The position numbers were made by a program, and so were the translations under genes. The notes beneath the pieces are model-generated. The model was not told the DNA's origin, did not search any database, and saw only the letters and a program-made list of their open reading frames with translations. This document shows positions 1 to 8,850 of a stretch of DNA of 64,000 nucleotides, one piece after another (positions within the stretch are counted from its first letter, which is position 1; each line of letters opens with the position of its first letter). This DNA is from Glycomyces lechevalierae. Lineage in GTDB: Bacteria > Actinomycetota > Actinomycetes > Mycobacteriales > Micromonosporaceae. The stretch is from the NCBI RefSeq assembly GCF_027622945.1, contig NZ_JAPZVQ010000011.1:1-64000 (forward strand), in the 5' to 3' direction.

Positions 1-919
1 CTTCCAACTGGGGGAGGCGGCCGGTGTCCTTGCCTTGCAACGTCTCGATGTCCACGACTAGGTCGAGGGTGGCGGTGTGGCCGTGGCGGGTGGCGGCTTG
101 CGGGGAGGATCCGTACCCGGCCAGGAGCTGGTGGAGCGCTTCAGCGTTCCGGTTCGCCTGCGCGGGCAGCAGGCCCTCACTGTCGTCTTCGCTGCCGGCC
201 TCGGTGTCTTCCTGGCGAGGCGGCGGGCAGGCGGTCTTCAAGTACTTGTCCAACAGCCGCCCGGTCGCCTCCGAGAGCGTGCCTTCCAAGTGCCACATGC
301 CATTGCCGGCCTCGGTGAGTTCGAGGCGCTGCAGGGACTGCTCACCCAACTCGTCGAACAGCTCGGTCTCCTCGGCGATCGACGCCCACAGCTCATCGAG
401 GTGCCGCCGCAGGTCTTTGAAGGAAGCATGGGCGCAGTACTCAGCCACCATGGCCTCGGGAGTCGCGCACTCCACCGAGGCATCAAAGGGCGAAGCGACC
501 GGGGCCCTGAACGGGGTGCGGGCGAAGAGTCTCATGGCGGGGGTCTGGTCGAGTTGGCGGACGGCATAGGCGACCTGGTCGATCCTGGCCGTTCCCGTCG
601 TTGCCGCTTTGGCCAGGATCCGGAACTTCCCTGACAGTCTTGCGATGGCCGCGATGGATCCTGCCGTGTTGAACGTGAAGTCGAACTGGGACAGCAGGAG
701 GTCCCTGAGGGCGGAGAACCCGAACTCCGAGCGGTGCAGGCCCTGTTCCTTCATCGCGATGACCGAGGCCAGTACCGAGGCGTGCTGGGTGTTGATCAGC
801 GAGGCGGCCTCATCGAGGGCCGAACGGATCGCCGCGGCCTGAGAACGGCGGTCAGCAGAAGGAGAGAGGATCGAGGCGGAGGAGAGGGCCGGAGTGGTGT
901 GGGTGTCGCATGCGGCCAT
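1..919 (-). CDS. DUF222 (13E12-type) protein, C-terminus beyond window
   Basis: The frame starts at an ATG (complement of 917-919) with GAGGAG about nine bases upstream. It stays open for 306 codons to the left edge, so the C-terminal part is missing. The translation begins MAACDTHTTP, then has an Ala/Ser-rich stretch and a long helical region with the spacing of DUF222. In this family DUF222 normally precedes an HNH nuclease domain. The HNH motif would lie outside the window and is not seen. These proteins occur in many copies in actinobacteria, and their role is not established. Codon usage with strong G/C in third positions favours this strand over the antisense frames. Confidence 0.8.
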   Translation of the reverse strand, partial: MAACDTHTTPALSSASILSPSADRRSQAAAIRSALDEAASLINTQHASVLASVIAMKEQGLHRSEFGFSALRDLLLSQFDFTFNTAGSIAAIARLSGKFRILAKAATTGTARIDQVAYAVRQLDQTPAMRLFARTPFRAPVASPFDASVECATPEAMVAEYCAHASFKDLRRHLDELWASIAEETELFDELGEQSLQRLELTEAGNGMWHLEGTLSEATGRLLDKYLKTACPPPRQEDTEAGSEDDSEGLLPAQANRNAEALHQLLAGYGSSPQAATRHGHTATLDLVVDIETLQGKDTGRLPQLE

Positions 920-1281
920 GGGTCTCGCCTCCTCACCTGTTCTCGAATGATCTGCCTGTTTTCGCTTCCCTGTTCGTACTTCAATGATGACATCCCATCG
1001 TGCTGGTGTCATCACCCGATAGAGTGAACATTCCATAGAGGACTATCAATACCTCGCCCCACCTCCACCCCAACCCCCCTGAGGCGCAATACAAACCAAG
1101 GGAGAATCGCCGCCCAGAGTCCCACCCCCGCGCTGCCTGTCAGCCGCTGGGCACACCCACCCGCCCTCAGGCCTCTTTGTCGCTGCCCGCCTTAAGTCGG
1201 ACCCAGACGGAGCGGCAAGAAGCAATGCACACCCGTGCTTTGAAACAAGCCCCTTCTGCCTTGCGCTCGGGCCCTTCGCGC
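920..1281. other. Intergenic stretch with no supported gene
   Basis: These 362 bases lie between the 5' end of the DUF222 gene and the 3' end of the NACHT gene. The left part, up to about 1040, is noticeably less GC-rich and probably carries the DUF222 promoter, but no convincing -35/-10 pair was found. An open frame of 79 codons on the minus strand overlaps the NACHT stop by four bases. It lacks a recognisable product and has poor third-position GC, so it is not called as a gene. Confidence 0.5.
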
Positions 1282-4200
1282 TCATTCGTGGACGAGTCCC
1301 ACCCCTGCAAACGATTCGAGGGCTTCGATCCTCCTCCGGAACCAGTGGCCTGATCGCAAGTCCAGCCGGATCAACTCGTCCGCCACCGCCTTCAAGCGCG
1401 CGAAGTCGACCGCGTTCGGGTCGAACCGGCGATCCTCCAACGACGCACGCGCCCCGACATCGCGCAACGCCAGATTGACCTCGGCCCAGCAGCGTTCGGT
1501 CTCATCAAGACCTGGATCATCCGCCAAGGCGCGCAGCCGGTCCAGCCCCTCGCGCTTCTTCTCGTATGAGATCGTCAGTGCCACCGAGACCCTTCCCAGA
1601 CCGCCGAATTCGGGGTCGTCGGCGAAGCGGCGCTGCAGCGTGATGAACTCGGAGAAGTTCTCCACGGGCACGTCCTCCGCGGCCTCGGCCCGCGCTTGAG
1701 CCGGGACCGAGCGATCCTCGATCATCTGGCTGACAAGCTCACCCCCGATTACACGCTCGAATTCGACGAATCGGCGTGCGGCGACTTCACGGGCGAACGG
1801 TTCGAGTGAGTCGCCCTCCGCGAGGTCGCGCAGGATCGGCAATCCAGTGCTCCGGTCGCGCTCCGCCAGCTCGTCGGCGGCGATGACCCTGGTCAGCCCG
1901 CGATCATTCTCGTTGGCGGCCAACGCATGCAGCAGCCGTTTCCCTTCCGTCGGCTGGAGCTTCGCGATCCCGGCCGCCGCGCAGGCCACGCGCCCGTCGA
2001 GTGTCGGCGGCCCCTCGGCGATGTCGCGAAGTGCGGAGAGTCCCGCTTCGCGATCGACCCGGGCAAGTGCCAGGGCCGCATCGGTCTGGGCTCGGCTGTC
2101 CAGTCCGAGATCCGAGGCGAACTCGGTCAACAGCTCTGTGCCGCGCACACGGTCGAGTTCCAGCAGCCTTCGGGCGGCCTCCACTCGGGCCTGGTCGTCG
2201 AGTTCGCGGCCGGTCGCGTACGCGGTGAGGAGTGCCTTCCCACGGTCGTCTCCGGACTTGTAGAGCCAGTAGGCGGCTTCGACGGTGAACGACCGGCACA
2301 GACCGGTCTCTTGGGCGAGCGGGAGCAGGAGTGAACGCCCGGTCTCACGGTCGACTTCCGCGACGTGCTTCGCCGCGTTGACTCGCGCCTTGTCGTCGAT
2401 GTCGGTGCCGGAAGCGAGGTCGCTCAAGAACGAGACCGCGTGATCGGGATCGAACCTGATCAGTTCACGCGCTGCGGACGCCCGTCCGTTGTCGCTCACT
2501 TCCTCGCTCTCCGAGATGCGGCGCAAGGAGACGACGGCGTGGGAAAGGTCGTAGCGTGCCAGAGCGGACGCCGCCTTGATACGGGCGTCTTCGAGCGCCT
2601 CGGGATCGTCTGCGAGTTCCGCGAGCTGGTCGGTCGCTTCGCTCTCGTCGAACTCGATGAGGCTCACCAGTACCTCAGCGCGATCCTCCGGCTGCAGTCG
2701 CTGGTCCGATCGCAGTGCTCGCAGGATCGTGAGTCCCTGTTCGCCGAGTCGCGGCATCAACGAGCGGACTGCCTCGATGCGGGCCGCGCCGGGAGCGTGG
2801 GGATCCTCGGCGAGATCGAGGAGACGCCGGCGCGCCGTCGGATGTCCGGCCCGCATCAGGGTCGAAAGGGCGTGCTCGCGCGCGAGATCGCTGATGGGGT
2901 CGTTGGCGATGTCCTCCAGCAAGGGGATCGCCGAGCGAAAGTCGTACCGCGACAAGTAGAACGCGGCACTGACTCGAGCGTGACCGTCGATACTCGGATC
3001 AGTCGCGTACCGGCGCAGCCGGTCGGTCATTCGTTCACGGCCGGCTCTCAGCATCTCATCGATCGCGTATACCTGGTCGCCGTCGCTCACGGACGGGTCG
3101 GATGCGATCGATTCGAGCATCGCGGTGTCGACCGGATCGCCGTCTTCCGCCCGCAGCCGTGCGACGACCATCCGGTTCACGGCGTCCAGCGACCGATCGG
3201 CCATCAGTCCCTCGAGTTCCCGTCGCGCGGGCTCGGGGTCCAGCTCACGGAGCTTGGAAAGAATCCAGATGCGCGTTACATTCGTCGCGAAGCGGTCCCT
3301 TGCCAGTTCCCACAGCAGGGCCACACCGGATTCACGGTCGTAGTCCGCCAGGCCCTCGGCGGCACTGGTGCGCAGGTTCGGATTCATCGCTCGGGTGGAG
3401 GCGATCGCTCGCAGCACAGCAGTTCCCGCATCTCGGTCGAACTCGCAAAGCCAGGTCGCGGCGAGAACTCGAGCGGAGTCTTCGAAGCCGCGCTCGTCGA
3501 TGAATCGGCGGAGTCGGTCTTCTGCCACAGACGCATCATGATCGGTCAACGCTCGGGCCGCGACCACCCGGTCGCTCGCGCTCACCTTCGGATCATCCGC
3601 GAACTCGATCAACCGGGACACGGTCTGCTCGGGCCAATAACCCGCAAGGGTCCGCAGCGCGGCAAGCCGGGCATAGTCGGGGTTGCTCGGATCCGCGGCG
3701 AGCCCATCGAGGGTCTCCCTTGCGGCGTCCAGGTCGTGCCCCGACAGATCGGAAGCGGCGGACCAGCGAATCCAGGGGTCGTTTCCCTCACCTGCGAAGT
3801 CGCGGAGCAAGTCGATCCCGCGACGCTCATGGATCGCCAGGCTGCTGGAGATCTCGACCCGATCGGTTTCGGATCGCCGGCCCTCCTCCACGAACCGGAA
3901 CAGCAGGTCCCTGGCATGCTTCACGGTGCAGAGCCCTCTGATCAATCGCCACCAGTCGGGATTCGGGTTCGGGGGCCAGGCCTCGAACACCGTCTCGATC
4001 AGCCCGTTCCGCAATTCGTGATCGATCCGGCCGGTCCCTTTGACGACGCACAGGCCCTCAGCCGCGATCCAGCCCAGCACTTGGGTGCAGTCCGCGCGTT
4101 CACCCATCATCTCGATGAGCGCCGACCTCTGGTCGTGCGGGAGCTGCGCGAAGGCGAAGATCGCGCTGATGCGGCGTTCAGGATCGAGGAAGGCGTCATT

Positions 4201-5772
4201 CCAATCTTTCGGGTTCCGGTAGGACGCAAGAGCATCGGGGGCCGCGAGGTATTCGGCGTAGGACTTGTGGACGAAGTGGGAGGTCGTGGTCCGAACATCG
4301 TGGACGAGACCGGTCGCCTCGAGGAGGGTCACCAGGGCCTCCAGTTCGCCGGGGTCCTTCGGGCGGACCTGGATCTCCATCAGGACGCAGGCGAGGCCGA
4401 CCACCGGCGGCTGCCCGGCGGCCAGATACCGCGATGCCAACACGCGCAGAAACTTCCGGATGGCTAGGTCGGCGGTGTCATGTCCGGGTTCACCTTCGGC
4501 GCCGTGCCACTTGTGGAGGAGCCGCAATGCGGGACCGTGCTTCTCGTGCTCGACACTCATGCGCTTGTGGAACTGGGCGATCCAGTGCTCGATCGCGTCG
4601 TGATAGATGTCGACGCGCCGAGACGGCAGTTCGAGGTGCCGGTCGTGGAAGTAAACCGTGGCCGCTACTCGGGCGAGCAACGGGAGCTTAAGGAGCTCAA
4701 GCAGATCGTCCTCGCCCTCCCAGCGTTTCAGGAAGCGATCTGCCTTCTCGACGGCTGCCGTGAACGCGGGCGACTCGGTCTCGCGGTCGGGAATGCTCGT
4801 CTCGGCGTTCACGAAGAACGCATGGAGCTGATCTGTAGTGAAAGGCCGCAGTTCGAACTCGGCCACACCGCGGCTCTCGAAACTCCGTCTGCGGTCGTCG
4901 GTGAGACCGCGGGTGGTGAACACGAATTTGCGCGCGCGGCTGTGCTTCGCCGTGTCCTCGATCGCCTCGAACACCAAGCGCTCGACCTGGGCGCGATCCT
5001 TGGCCTCGGTGATCTCGTCGAAAGCGTCGATCATCACGAGCCAGGTGAGGCCCTTCCCGGGCGGCCGGGTCAGCACGTCGGCGCTGGTCTCGCCGAATGC
5101 CTCGAGGATCGTGCTGCAGCCGACAAGCCTCCTCGCCGCGACGAGCAGCGGCCTGAACCTGGACACCGGGTCCGAAGACGGGGTTCGGTGCCGCAACTCG
5201 TGTTCCCAGTACCGGAGCAGGAAGGTCTTGCCGACGCCCGCCTCGCCGGTGATCGCGATGTGCCGGACTTTCGGGTCGAGGACGATGCTGTCGAAGCTGC
5301 GGCGCTGCTCGGCCGTCGTCTCCTGCGGCGTCTCCTCGAACCGTCCGCCGCCCCTGGCGCCGGGTTCCGCGGCGAGGTCGTTCTTGGTGTAGACGCGCAC
5401 GAGGTCGGGCAGGAAGTCGCGGTCGTACTCGAAGCCGGGCGCGGGCCGGTGTCCCGCTTCGAGGAGCTTCGCGGCCTCGGGGAGCACGCGGGGGTGGCGT
5501 CTCGCCCGGAGCCACGACCAGACGAGGACCGCGACGAGCACGGCGACGTACGCGCCGGCGGCGATCCAGCTCCATGGTTGGGGCGCAAGGAACACGGCGA
5601 TCGCGGCAGGGATCGCGGCGAGGGCCAGGAGGCGGCGGACGCGCGCGGTGTTCGACGCCGGCGCGTCGGCGCTCGGGTCGTTCTTGAAGTACCGGGCGAT
5701 CGCGGGGACCACGATGGGGGCGAGGGCGGCCGCCAGGGTCGCGACGGCGGGCACCCAGACTTCGGGTCGCAT
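1282..5772 (-). CDS. Membrane-anchored NACHT ATPase with C-terminal 33-residue helical repeats
   Basis: A 1496-residue STAND-class protein. The N-terminus has a hydrophobic segment (about residues 4-26) and two clear membrane helices (about 47-62 and 66-88). A NACHT ATPase core follows, with Walker A GEAGVGKT (176-183), Walker B LVMIDAFDE (245-253), a TTRG sensor-like motif (286-289) and the LPLLARVA motif (363-370). From about residue 650 to 1450 the chain is built of roughly two dozen copies of a 33-residue unit, pattern D..AR..AA..L...DR..G..LL..LA, which should form an alpha-solenoid. Bacterial NACHT proteins of this architecture are sensors. Several protect against phages, with the solenoid sensing and the N-terminus acting as effector. 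Here the effector would be membrane-embedded. The gene stands alone, divergent from a small membrane-protein gene. Its codon use looks less GC-extreme than its neighbours, which suggests transfer. Defence is inferred, not shown. Confidence 0.9.
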   Translation of the reverse strand: MRPEVWVPAVATLAAALAPIVVPAIARYFKNDPSADAPASNTARVRRLLALAAIPAAIAVFLAPQPWSWIAAGAYVAVLVAVLVWSWLRARRHPRVLPEAAKLLEAGHRPAPGFEYDRDFLPDLVRVYTKNDLAAEPGARGGGRFEETPQETTAEQRRSFDSIVLDPKVRHIAITGEAGVGKTFLLRYWEHELRHRTPSSDPVSRFRPLLVAARRLVGCSTILEAFGETSADVLTRPPGKGLTWLVMIDAFDEITEAKDRAQVERLVFEAIEDTAKHSRARKFVFTTRGLTDDRRRSFESRGVAEFELRPFTTDQLHAFFVNAETSIPDRETESPAFTAAVEKADRFLKRWEGEDDLLELLKLPLLARVAATVYFHDRHLELPSRRVDIYHDAIEHWIAQFHKRMSVEHEKHGPALRLLHKWHGAEGEPGHDTADLAIRKFLRVLASRYLAAGQPPVVGLACVLMEIQVRPKDPGELEALVTLLEATGLVHDVRTTTSHFVHKSYAEYLAAPDALASYRNPKDWNDAFLDPERRISAIFAFAQLPHDQRSALIEMMGERADCTQVLGWIAAEGLCVVKGTGRIDHELRNGLIETVFEAWPPNPNPDWWRLIRGLCTVKHARDLLFRFVEEGRRSETDRVEISSSLAIHERRGIDLLRDFAGEGNDPWIRWSAASDLSGHDLDAARETLDGLAADPSNPDYARLAALRTLAGYWPEQTVSRLIEFADDPKVSASDRVVAARALTDHDASVAEDRLRRFIDERGFEDSARVLAATWLCEFDRDAGTAVLRAIASTRAMNPNLRTSAAEGLADYDRESGVALLWELARDRFATNVTRIWILSKLRELDPEPARRELEGLMADRSLDAVNRMVVARLRAEDGDPVDTAMLESIASDPSVSDGDQVYAIDEMLRAGRERMTDRLRRYATDPSIDGHARVSAAFYLSRYDFRSAIPLLEDIANDPISDLAREHALSTLMRAGHPTARRRLLDLAEDPHAPGAARIEAVRSLMPRLGEQGLTILRALRSDQRLQPEDRAEVLVSLIEFDESEATDQLAELADDPEALEDARIKAASALARYDLSHAVVSLRRISESEEVSDNGRASAARELIRFDPDHAVSFLSDLASGTDIDDKARVNAAKHVAEVDRETGRSLLLPLAQETGLCRSFTVEAAYWLYKSGDDRGKALLTAYATGRELDDQARVEAARRLLELDRVRGTELLTEFASDLGLDSRAQTDAALALARVDREAGLSALRDIAEGPPTLDGRVACAAAGIAKLQPTEGKRLLHALAANENDRGLTRVIAADELAERDRSTGLPILRDLAEGDSLEPFAREVAARRFVEFERVIGGELVSQMIEDRSVPAQARAEAAEDVPVENFSEFITLQRRFADDPEFGGLGRVSVALTISYEKKREGLDRLRALADDPGLDETERCWAEVNLALRDVGARASLEDRRFDPNAVDFARLKAVADELIRLDLRSGHWFRRRIEALESFAGVGLVHE

Positions 5773-5900
5773 CAGTCCACCTTAGCGATCCGGGGCGAGA
5801 CCAGGTGCTCCGCAAGCGAGGCCGTTGCGCGGCGCTGGTTCGTCGGGCGGCGGGTCGCTATCCTGGGGTTCCCTTCCGCTCCTCGCCCAATGGAGTCGCG

Positions 5901-6314
5901 ATGACGTCCTCGGACGCCCCTCGTCATATCGAGATCCGGTACGCCCGCCGGTGGTCGGTCGTCATGTGCGCCATGGGCGTCGTGCTGCTGATCTGCGCGG
6001 CGCTGTCGCTGCTGATGCCGTTCGTGCCGACCATGGGGCCGTTCGCGCTCGCGGGCCTGGCGTTCCTGGCGGGCGGGGTCCGCTCGATGTTCCGGCCCCG
6101 GTACCGGTACGACACCGAGACCGGCGCGCTCACCGTGTACATGGCGGTCGGGCCGGGCACCAAGGGGATCGGGGCGGCGAAGGGCGAGCGCGTCTACTTC
6201 GACGGCAGGCGCGTCATGCGCGCGCTGCCGGACGGCGGCCGCCGCAAGGTCAGCACTGTCGGCGCGAACCGGGAGGACCTGGCGCGGCTGGTATCGGTAC
6301 TCCCCAAGGCATAG
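5901..6314 (+). CDS. Small two-helix membrane protein, function unknown
   Basis: A 137-residue protein starting at ATG 5901 with GGAG about seven bases upstream. The frame is open further upstream, but that part is Arg-rich and has no ribosome site. Two adjacent membrane helices (about residues 17-36 and 42-57 of the MTSSDAPRHI start) are followed by a basic cytosolic tail. The tail has alternating strands (RYRYDTETGALTVYM, GERVYFDGRRVMRALP), resembling a bacterial PH-like module. It is divergent from the NACHT gene with a 128-base gap, so the two may share a regulatory region. No family could be named with certainty. Confidence 0.7.
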   Translation: MTSSDAPRHIEIRYARRWSVVMCAMGVVLLICAALSLLMPFVPTMGPFALAGLAFLAGGVRSMFRPRYRYDTETGALTVYMAVGPGTKGIGAAKGERVYFDGRRVMRALPDGGRRKVSTVGANREDLARLVSVLPKA

Positions 6315-6329
6315 CCGAGTTTATCGTCC

Positions 6330-7016
6330 CTAATGGATGTCGATCGAGTCGTGGATCTCGTCGAGGATCGCGATCGCGCCGTCTTCGCCGTCGAGGTCGG
6401 CGGTTGAACCGACGGTCATCGTCCAGAGGACCGACTGCTCTTCGCCGAGGTCGACGACCGTGGCGCGCACCCACAACGTCATGTCGTCCGCGCCGACGCC
6501 GGCGCCGGGGACGCTCGCGGTCGCGGTGGCGGCTTGGTGGTCGCCGATCGTGAAGGCCTCGGACTCGATGGAGTGGTCGGCGTGCACTACCGCCGGGGAG
6601 CTGACGGCGACCAGCTCGGCCTGGATGCGCAGCTCCTCGTCGGGGACCTCGCCGCCGAAGTACGCGCCGAGCGAGTGGACCTCGACCAGGACGAACACGT
6701 CCTCCGACGAGTGCAGTCCGGACGTGGGGACCTCGGAGCCGGTGAGTTCGGCGGCCGCTTCGCGTTCGGCGTCGGTCATCGCGGACCAGCCATCGGGGAT
6801 GCGGTAGCAGAGCCGCGCCTCGTCGTCGATGAGGTGCGAGTCGTCCTCGGCGCAGGTGGAGCCGAACCGGTCCCAGGGCTGCCACACGAGCACCGTGATC
6901 GCCAGCAGCCCAAGGACTGTCGCGATGGCGGCGAGAGGCTTCCAGCGCGACCGCCCCCACCCCGGCGCTAGAGGCGGCGTCGGGTCGGGGCGGTCGGCGG
7001 GCGCGTGTTCCGTCAC
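6330..7016 (-). CDS. Membrane-anchored secreted-domain protein, unknown function
   Basis: 228 residues. A short Pro-rich cytosolic N-terminus (PADRPDPTPPLAPGW) precedes one membrane helix (about 27-45, PLAAIATVLGLLAITVLVW), and the rest is probably extracytoplasmic. The outer domain has two Cys (STCAEDDS, ARLCYRIPDG) that could form a disulfide, and the CYRIPDGW...LTGSEVP layout common to actinobacterial surface proteins of unknown role. It converges with the upstream small membrane-protein gene (stop codons 16 bases apart). No enzymatic motif is visible. Confidence 0.75.
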   Translation of the reverse strand: MTEHAPADRPDPTPPLAPGWGRSRWKPLAAIATVLGLLAITVLVWQPWDRFGSTCAEDDSHLIDDEARLCYRIPDGWSAMTDAEREAAAELTGSEVPTSGLHSSEDVFVLVEVHSLGAYFGGEVPDEELRIQAELVAVSSPAVVHADHSIESEAFTIGDHQAATATASVPGAGVGADDMTLWVRATVVDLGEEQSVLWTMTVGSTADLDGEDGAIAILDEIHDSIDIH

Positions 7017-7135
7017 GCGCCCAAGGTAAGCGGACTTGCCCGGGACCGGTCCCAGGAGCAGGTCCGGTCCCGGATCGGGTCGGCCCGGCCCTCGGCTTGC
7101 GATAGGCGCTGGACGCCGAATCGCGCCTGATCGGG

Positions 7136-7219
7136 GGCCGGGATGAGCGGCCCTGCACGCCGACCCGGTCGCTCAGCGGCCGGGATGAGCGGCACTGCAC
7201 ACCGGCCCGGTCGCTCAGC
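7136..7219. repeat. Tandem duplication of a 42-bp unit at the 3' end of the reductase gene
   Basis: Two directly adjacent 42-bp copies (7136-7177 and 7178-7219) differ at only three positions. Each contains GAGCG...CGCTC arms that can fold into a hairpin. The right copy includes the stop codon of the aldo/keto reductase gene (7215-7217). The unit may therefore act as a duplicated terminator for that gene. Confidence 0.8.
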
Positions 7220-8057
7220 CTCGCAGCTCGGCCAGGTCCTCTTCGCTGAGCACGACCGCGTCTGCCGCCATGTTCTCCTCCAGGTGCTCCAGCGAGCCTG
7301 TCCCCGGGATCGCCAGCACCGCAGGCGACTCGGCCAGGAGCGCGGCGAGCGCGACCTGCATCGTGGTGGCGCCCAAGCGTTCCGCGACCCTGGCGATGCG
7401 ACCGAGGTCGCGCGGGTCGAGGCCGCCGCCGAGCGGGAAGAACGGCGCGTAGGCGATGCCCGCGGCCTCGCACTCGGCGAGCATCGCCATGTCGTCCGCG
7501 TACGTGTTCTGCACCGCCGCGACCGGGGCGATCGCGCGCGCCTCGGCGAGCTGGGCCGCGTCGACGTTGCTGACGCCCAGGTGCCGGATCAGGCCCTCCT
7601 CGCGAAGCGCCGCGAGTACCGCGAAGCGTTCGGCGATCGACTCGTTTCCCGGCCCGGTCATGCCGCCCACGCGCAGGTAGACCAGGTCGAGGCGTTCCAG
7701 GCCGAGCTCCTGGAGGTCCGTCTCGACCAGGTCGCGGAGTTGCGCGGCGACGGCCTGACCGCTCGGGATGCCGTCGGGGCCGCGCAGCGGGCCGACCTTC
7801 GTCGCGATCACGAGGTCGTCGCGGTACGGGCTCAGGGCGGTGCGGATCATGTCGTTGGCCGACACGCCGTCCCGGCCGTAGAAGCCGGCGGTGTCGATGT
7901 GGTTCACGCCGAGTTCGACGGCGCGCTCGAGCACCTTGACCCCGGTCGCGGGGTCGCGAGTCGGGCCGTGGAAGGTGCCCCTGACCAGACGCATCGCGCC
8001 GAAGCCGAGCCGGTTGACGGGGAGGTCCCCGCCGAGGAGGTGAGTCGTGTTCGTCAT
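7215..8057 (-). CDS. Aldo/keto reductase
   Basis: 280 residues from ATG 8057 (MTNTTHLLGGDLPVNRLGFG). The open frame extends upstream into the divergent promoter, which is not credible coding. The family features are the VNHIDTAGFYG segment (catalytic Asp and Tyr), DLVIATKVG (catalytic Lys), LIRHLGVSNV and the NADPH-binding GTGSLEHLEENMAA near the C-terminus. It should be a cytosolic NADPH-dependent carbonyl reductase. The position of the fourth catalytic residue, normally His in LxxxH, reads VYLRVGG, so Arg replaces His as in some actinobacterial subfamilies. The gene is divergent from a LuxR-type regulator across a 24-bp palindrome, which suggests control by that regulator. The substrate is unknown. 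Confidence 0.9.
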   Translation of the reverse strand: MTNTTHLLGGDLPVNRLGFGAMRLVRGTFHGPTRDPATGVKVLERAVELGVNHIDTAGFYGRDGVSANDMIRTALSPYRDDLVIATKVGPLRGPDGIPSGQAVAAQLRDLVETDLQELGLERLDLVYLRVGGMTGPGNESIAERFAVLAALREEGLIRHLGVSNVDAAQLAEARAIAPVAAVQNTYADDMAMLAECEAAGIAYAPFFPLGGGLDPRDLGRIARVAERLGATTMQVALAALLAESPAVLAIPGTGSLEHLEENMAADAVVLSEEDLAELRG

Positions 8058-8094
8058 GGATCGAATCCTGTCCGCTGCAGGGCGGCCAAGGTAG

Positions 8095-8118
8095 GGCGTG
8101 GCAGCATGCTGCCACGCC
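8095..8118. promoter_or_regulatory. 24-bp perfect palindrome, probable operator
   Basis: A perfect inverted repeat with arms GGCGTGGCAGCA / TGCTGCCACGCC and no spacer. It is centred between the start codons of the aldo/keto reductase (8057, minus) and the LuxR-type regulator (8134, plus). Its position and symmetry fit a dimeric regulator site serving both genes. Which protein binds it is inferred from context only. Confidence 0.7.
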
Positions 8119-8133
8119 TGCCAGACTTGAGCG

Positions 8134-8799
8134 ATGCGCGAAGAGCAGGTTTTCACCGTTCACGGCGACACCGAACTGATGGTGCGCGCTGGTCACCTCT
8201 TCGAGTCCGCGCACACCGAGTTCATCTGCGCCGCAAGGGACCTCAGGACCTGGTCGCAGCCGGAGGCGCGGGCGTCGATCGGCTCGCGGATGCGCGCGGC
8301 GGGCGCTGCAGGGTTCAGCGTGCGGAAGCTGCTCAGCCCGGTCGCGCTGGCCGATGAGGAGGCGCGCGCGCATCTGCGGCACGTGGCGGGGCGGGGCGCG
8401 GTCGTGCGGATCAGCGGTTCGCAGCTGCCGCACGAGACGATCATGATCGACCGGCGGGTGATGATCCTCGCCGGGCGCGAGGCCGCGGGCGGCCGCGAGT
8501 ACACGGTGACGACGTCGAAGCCCCTGGTCGACGGGGTTTTCTCGCTGTTCCAGGCGATCTGGGAGGCCGCGCTCGACCTCGAGGCCTATCTCCGGAGCGA
8601 CGTGCCGCACCTCGATGCGGACGGCCGCATGGTCCTCGAAGCGCTCGCGTCGGGGCTCACCGACGCTTCCGCGGCGCGGCGGCTGGGCGTCTCGGTGCGC
8701 ACGTACCGGCGTCGCGTGGCCGAGTTGATGGCGAAGCTGGAGGCCGATTCCCGCTTCCAGGCCGGGCTGCGGGCGGGCGAGCTCGGCCTGCCGCGCTGA
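8134..8799 (+). CDS. LuxR-type HTH transcriptional regulator
   Basis: 221 residues. The last ~60 residues form a LuxR-type helix-turn-helix (DGRMVLEALASGLTDASAAR, then LGVSVRTYRRRVAELMAKLE). The N-terminal ~140 residues lack receiver-domain landmarks and read like the phospholipase-D-like sensor module of TrmB/LuxR hybrids (FESAHTEFICAARDLRTW, GSQLPHETIMIDRRVMILAG). The ATG at 8134 lies 16 bases downstream of a perfect palindrome, so autoregulation is likely. The ribosome site is weak. The probable target is the divergent aldo/keto reductase gene. Confidence 0.85.
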   Translation: MREEQVFTVHGDTELMVRAGHLFESAHTEFICAARDLRTWSQPEARASIGSRMRAAGAAGFSVRKLLSPVALADEEARAHLRHVAGRGAVVRISGSQLPHETIMIDRRVMILAGREAAGGREYTVTTSKPLVDGVFSLFQAIWEAALDLEAYLRSDVPHLDADGRMVLEALASGLTDASAARRLGVSVRTYRRRVAELMAKLEADSRFQAGLRAGELGLPR

Positions 8800-8810
8800 T
8801 CGTTCTTCCG

Positions 8811-8842
8811 CCGGGCCCGAACGTCGTCGCGTCCGGGCCCGG
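8811..8842. terminator. Bidirectional terminator hairpin
   Basis: Arms CCGGGCCCG (8811-8819) and CGGGCCCGG (8834-8842) lie between the convergent stop codons at 8799 and 8851. There is no clear T-tract, as is usual in this GC-rich DNA. Confidence 0.6.
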
Positions 8843-8850
8843 TTCGGGTG

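Noticed and set aside
1046-1285. 79-codon minus-strand frame overlapping the NACHT stop by ATGA
   Set aside because: Third positions are not G/C-biased as in the true genes, no ribosome site is clear, and the product has no recognisable features.
2365-4467. Long plus-strand open frame of about 700 codons inside the NACHT gene
   Set aside because: Antisense shadow of a GC-rich gene with clear domains on the minus strand. Similar long antisense frames over tkt, his, ara and mur genes were rejected for the same reason.
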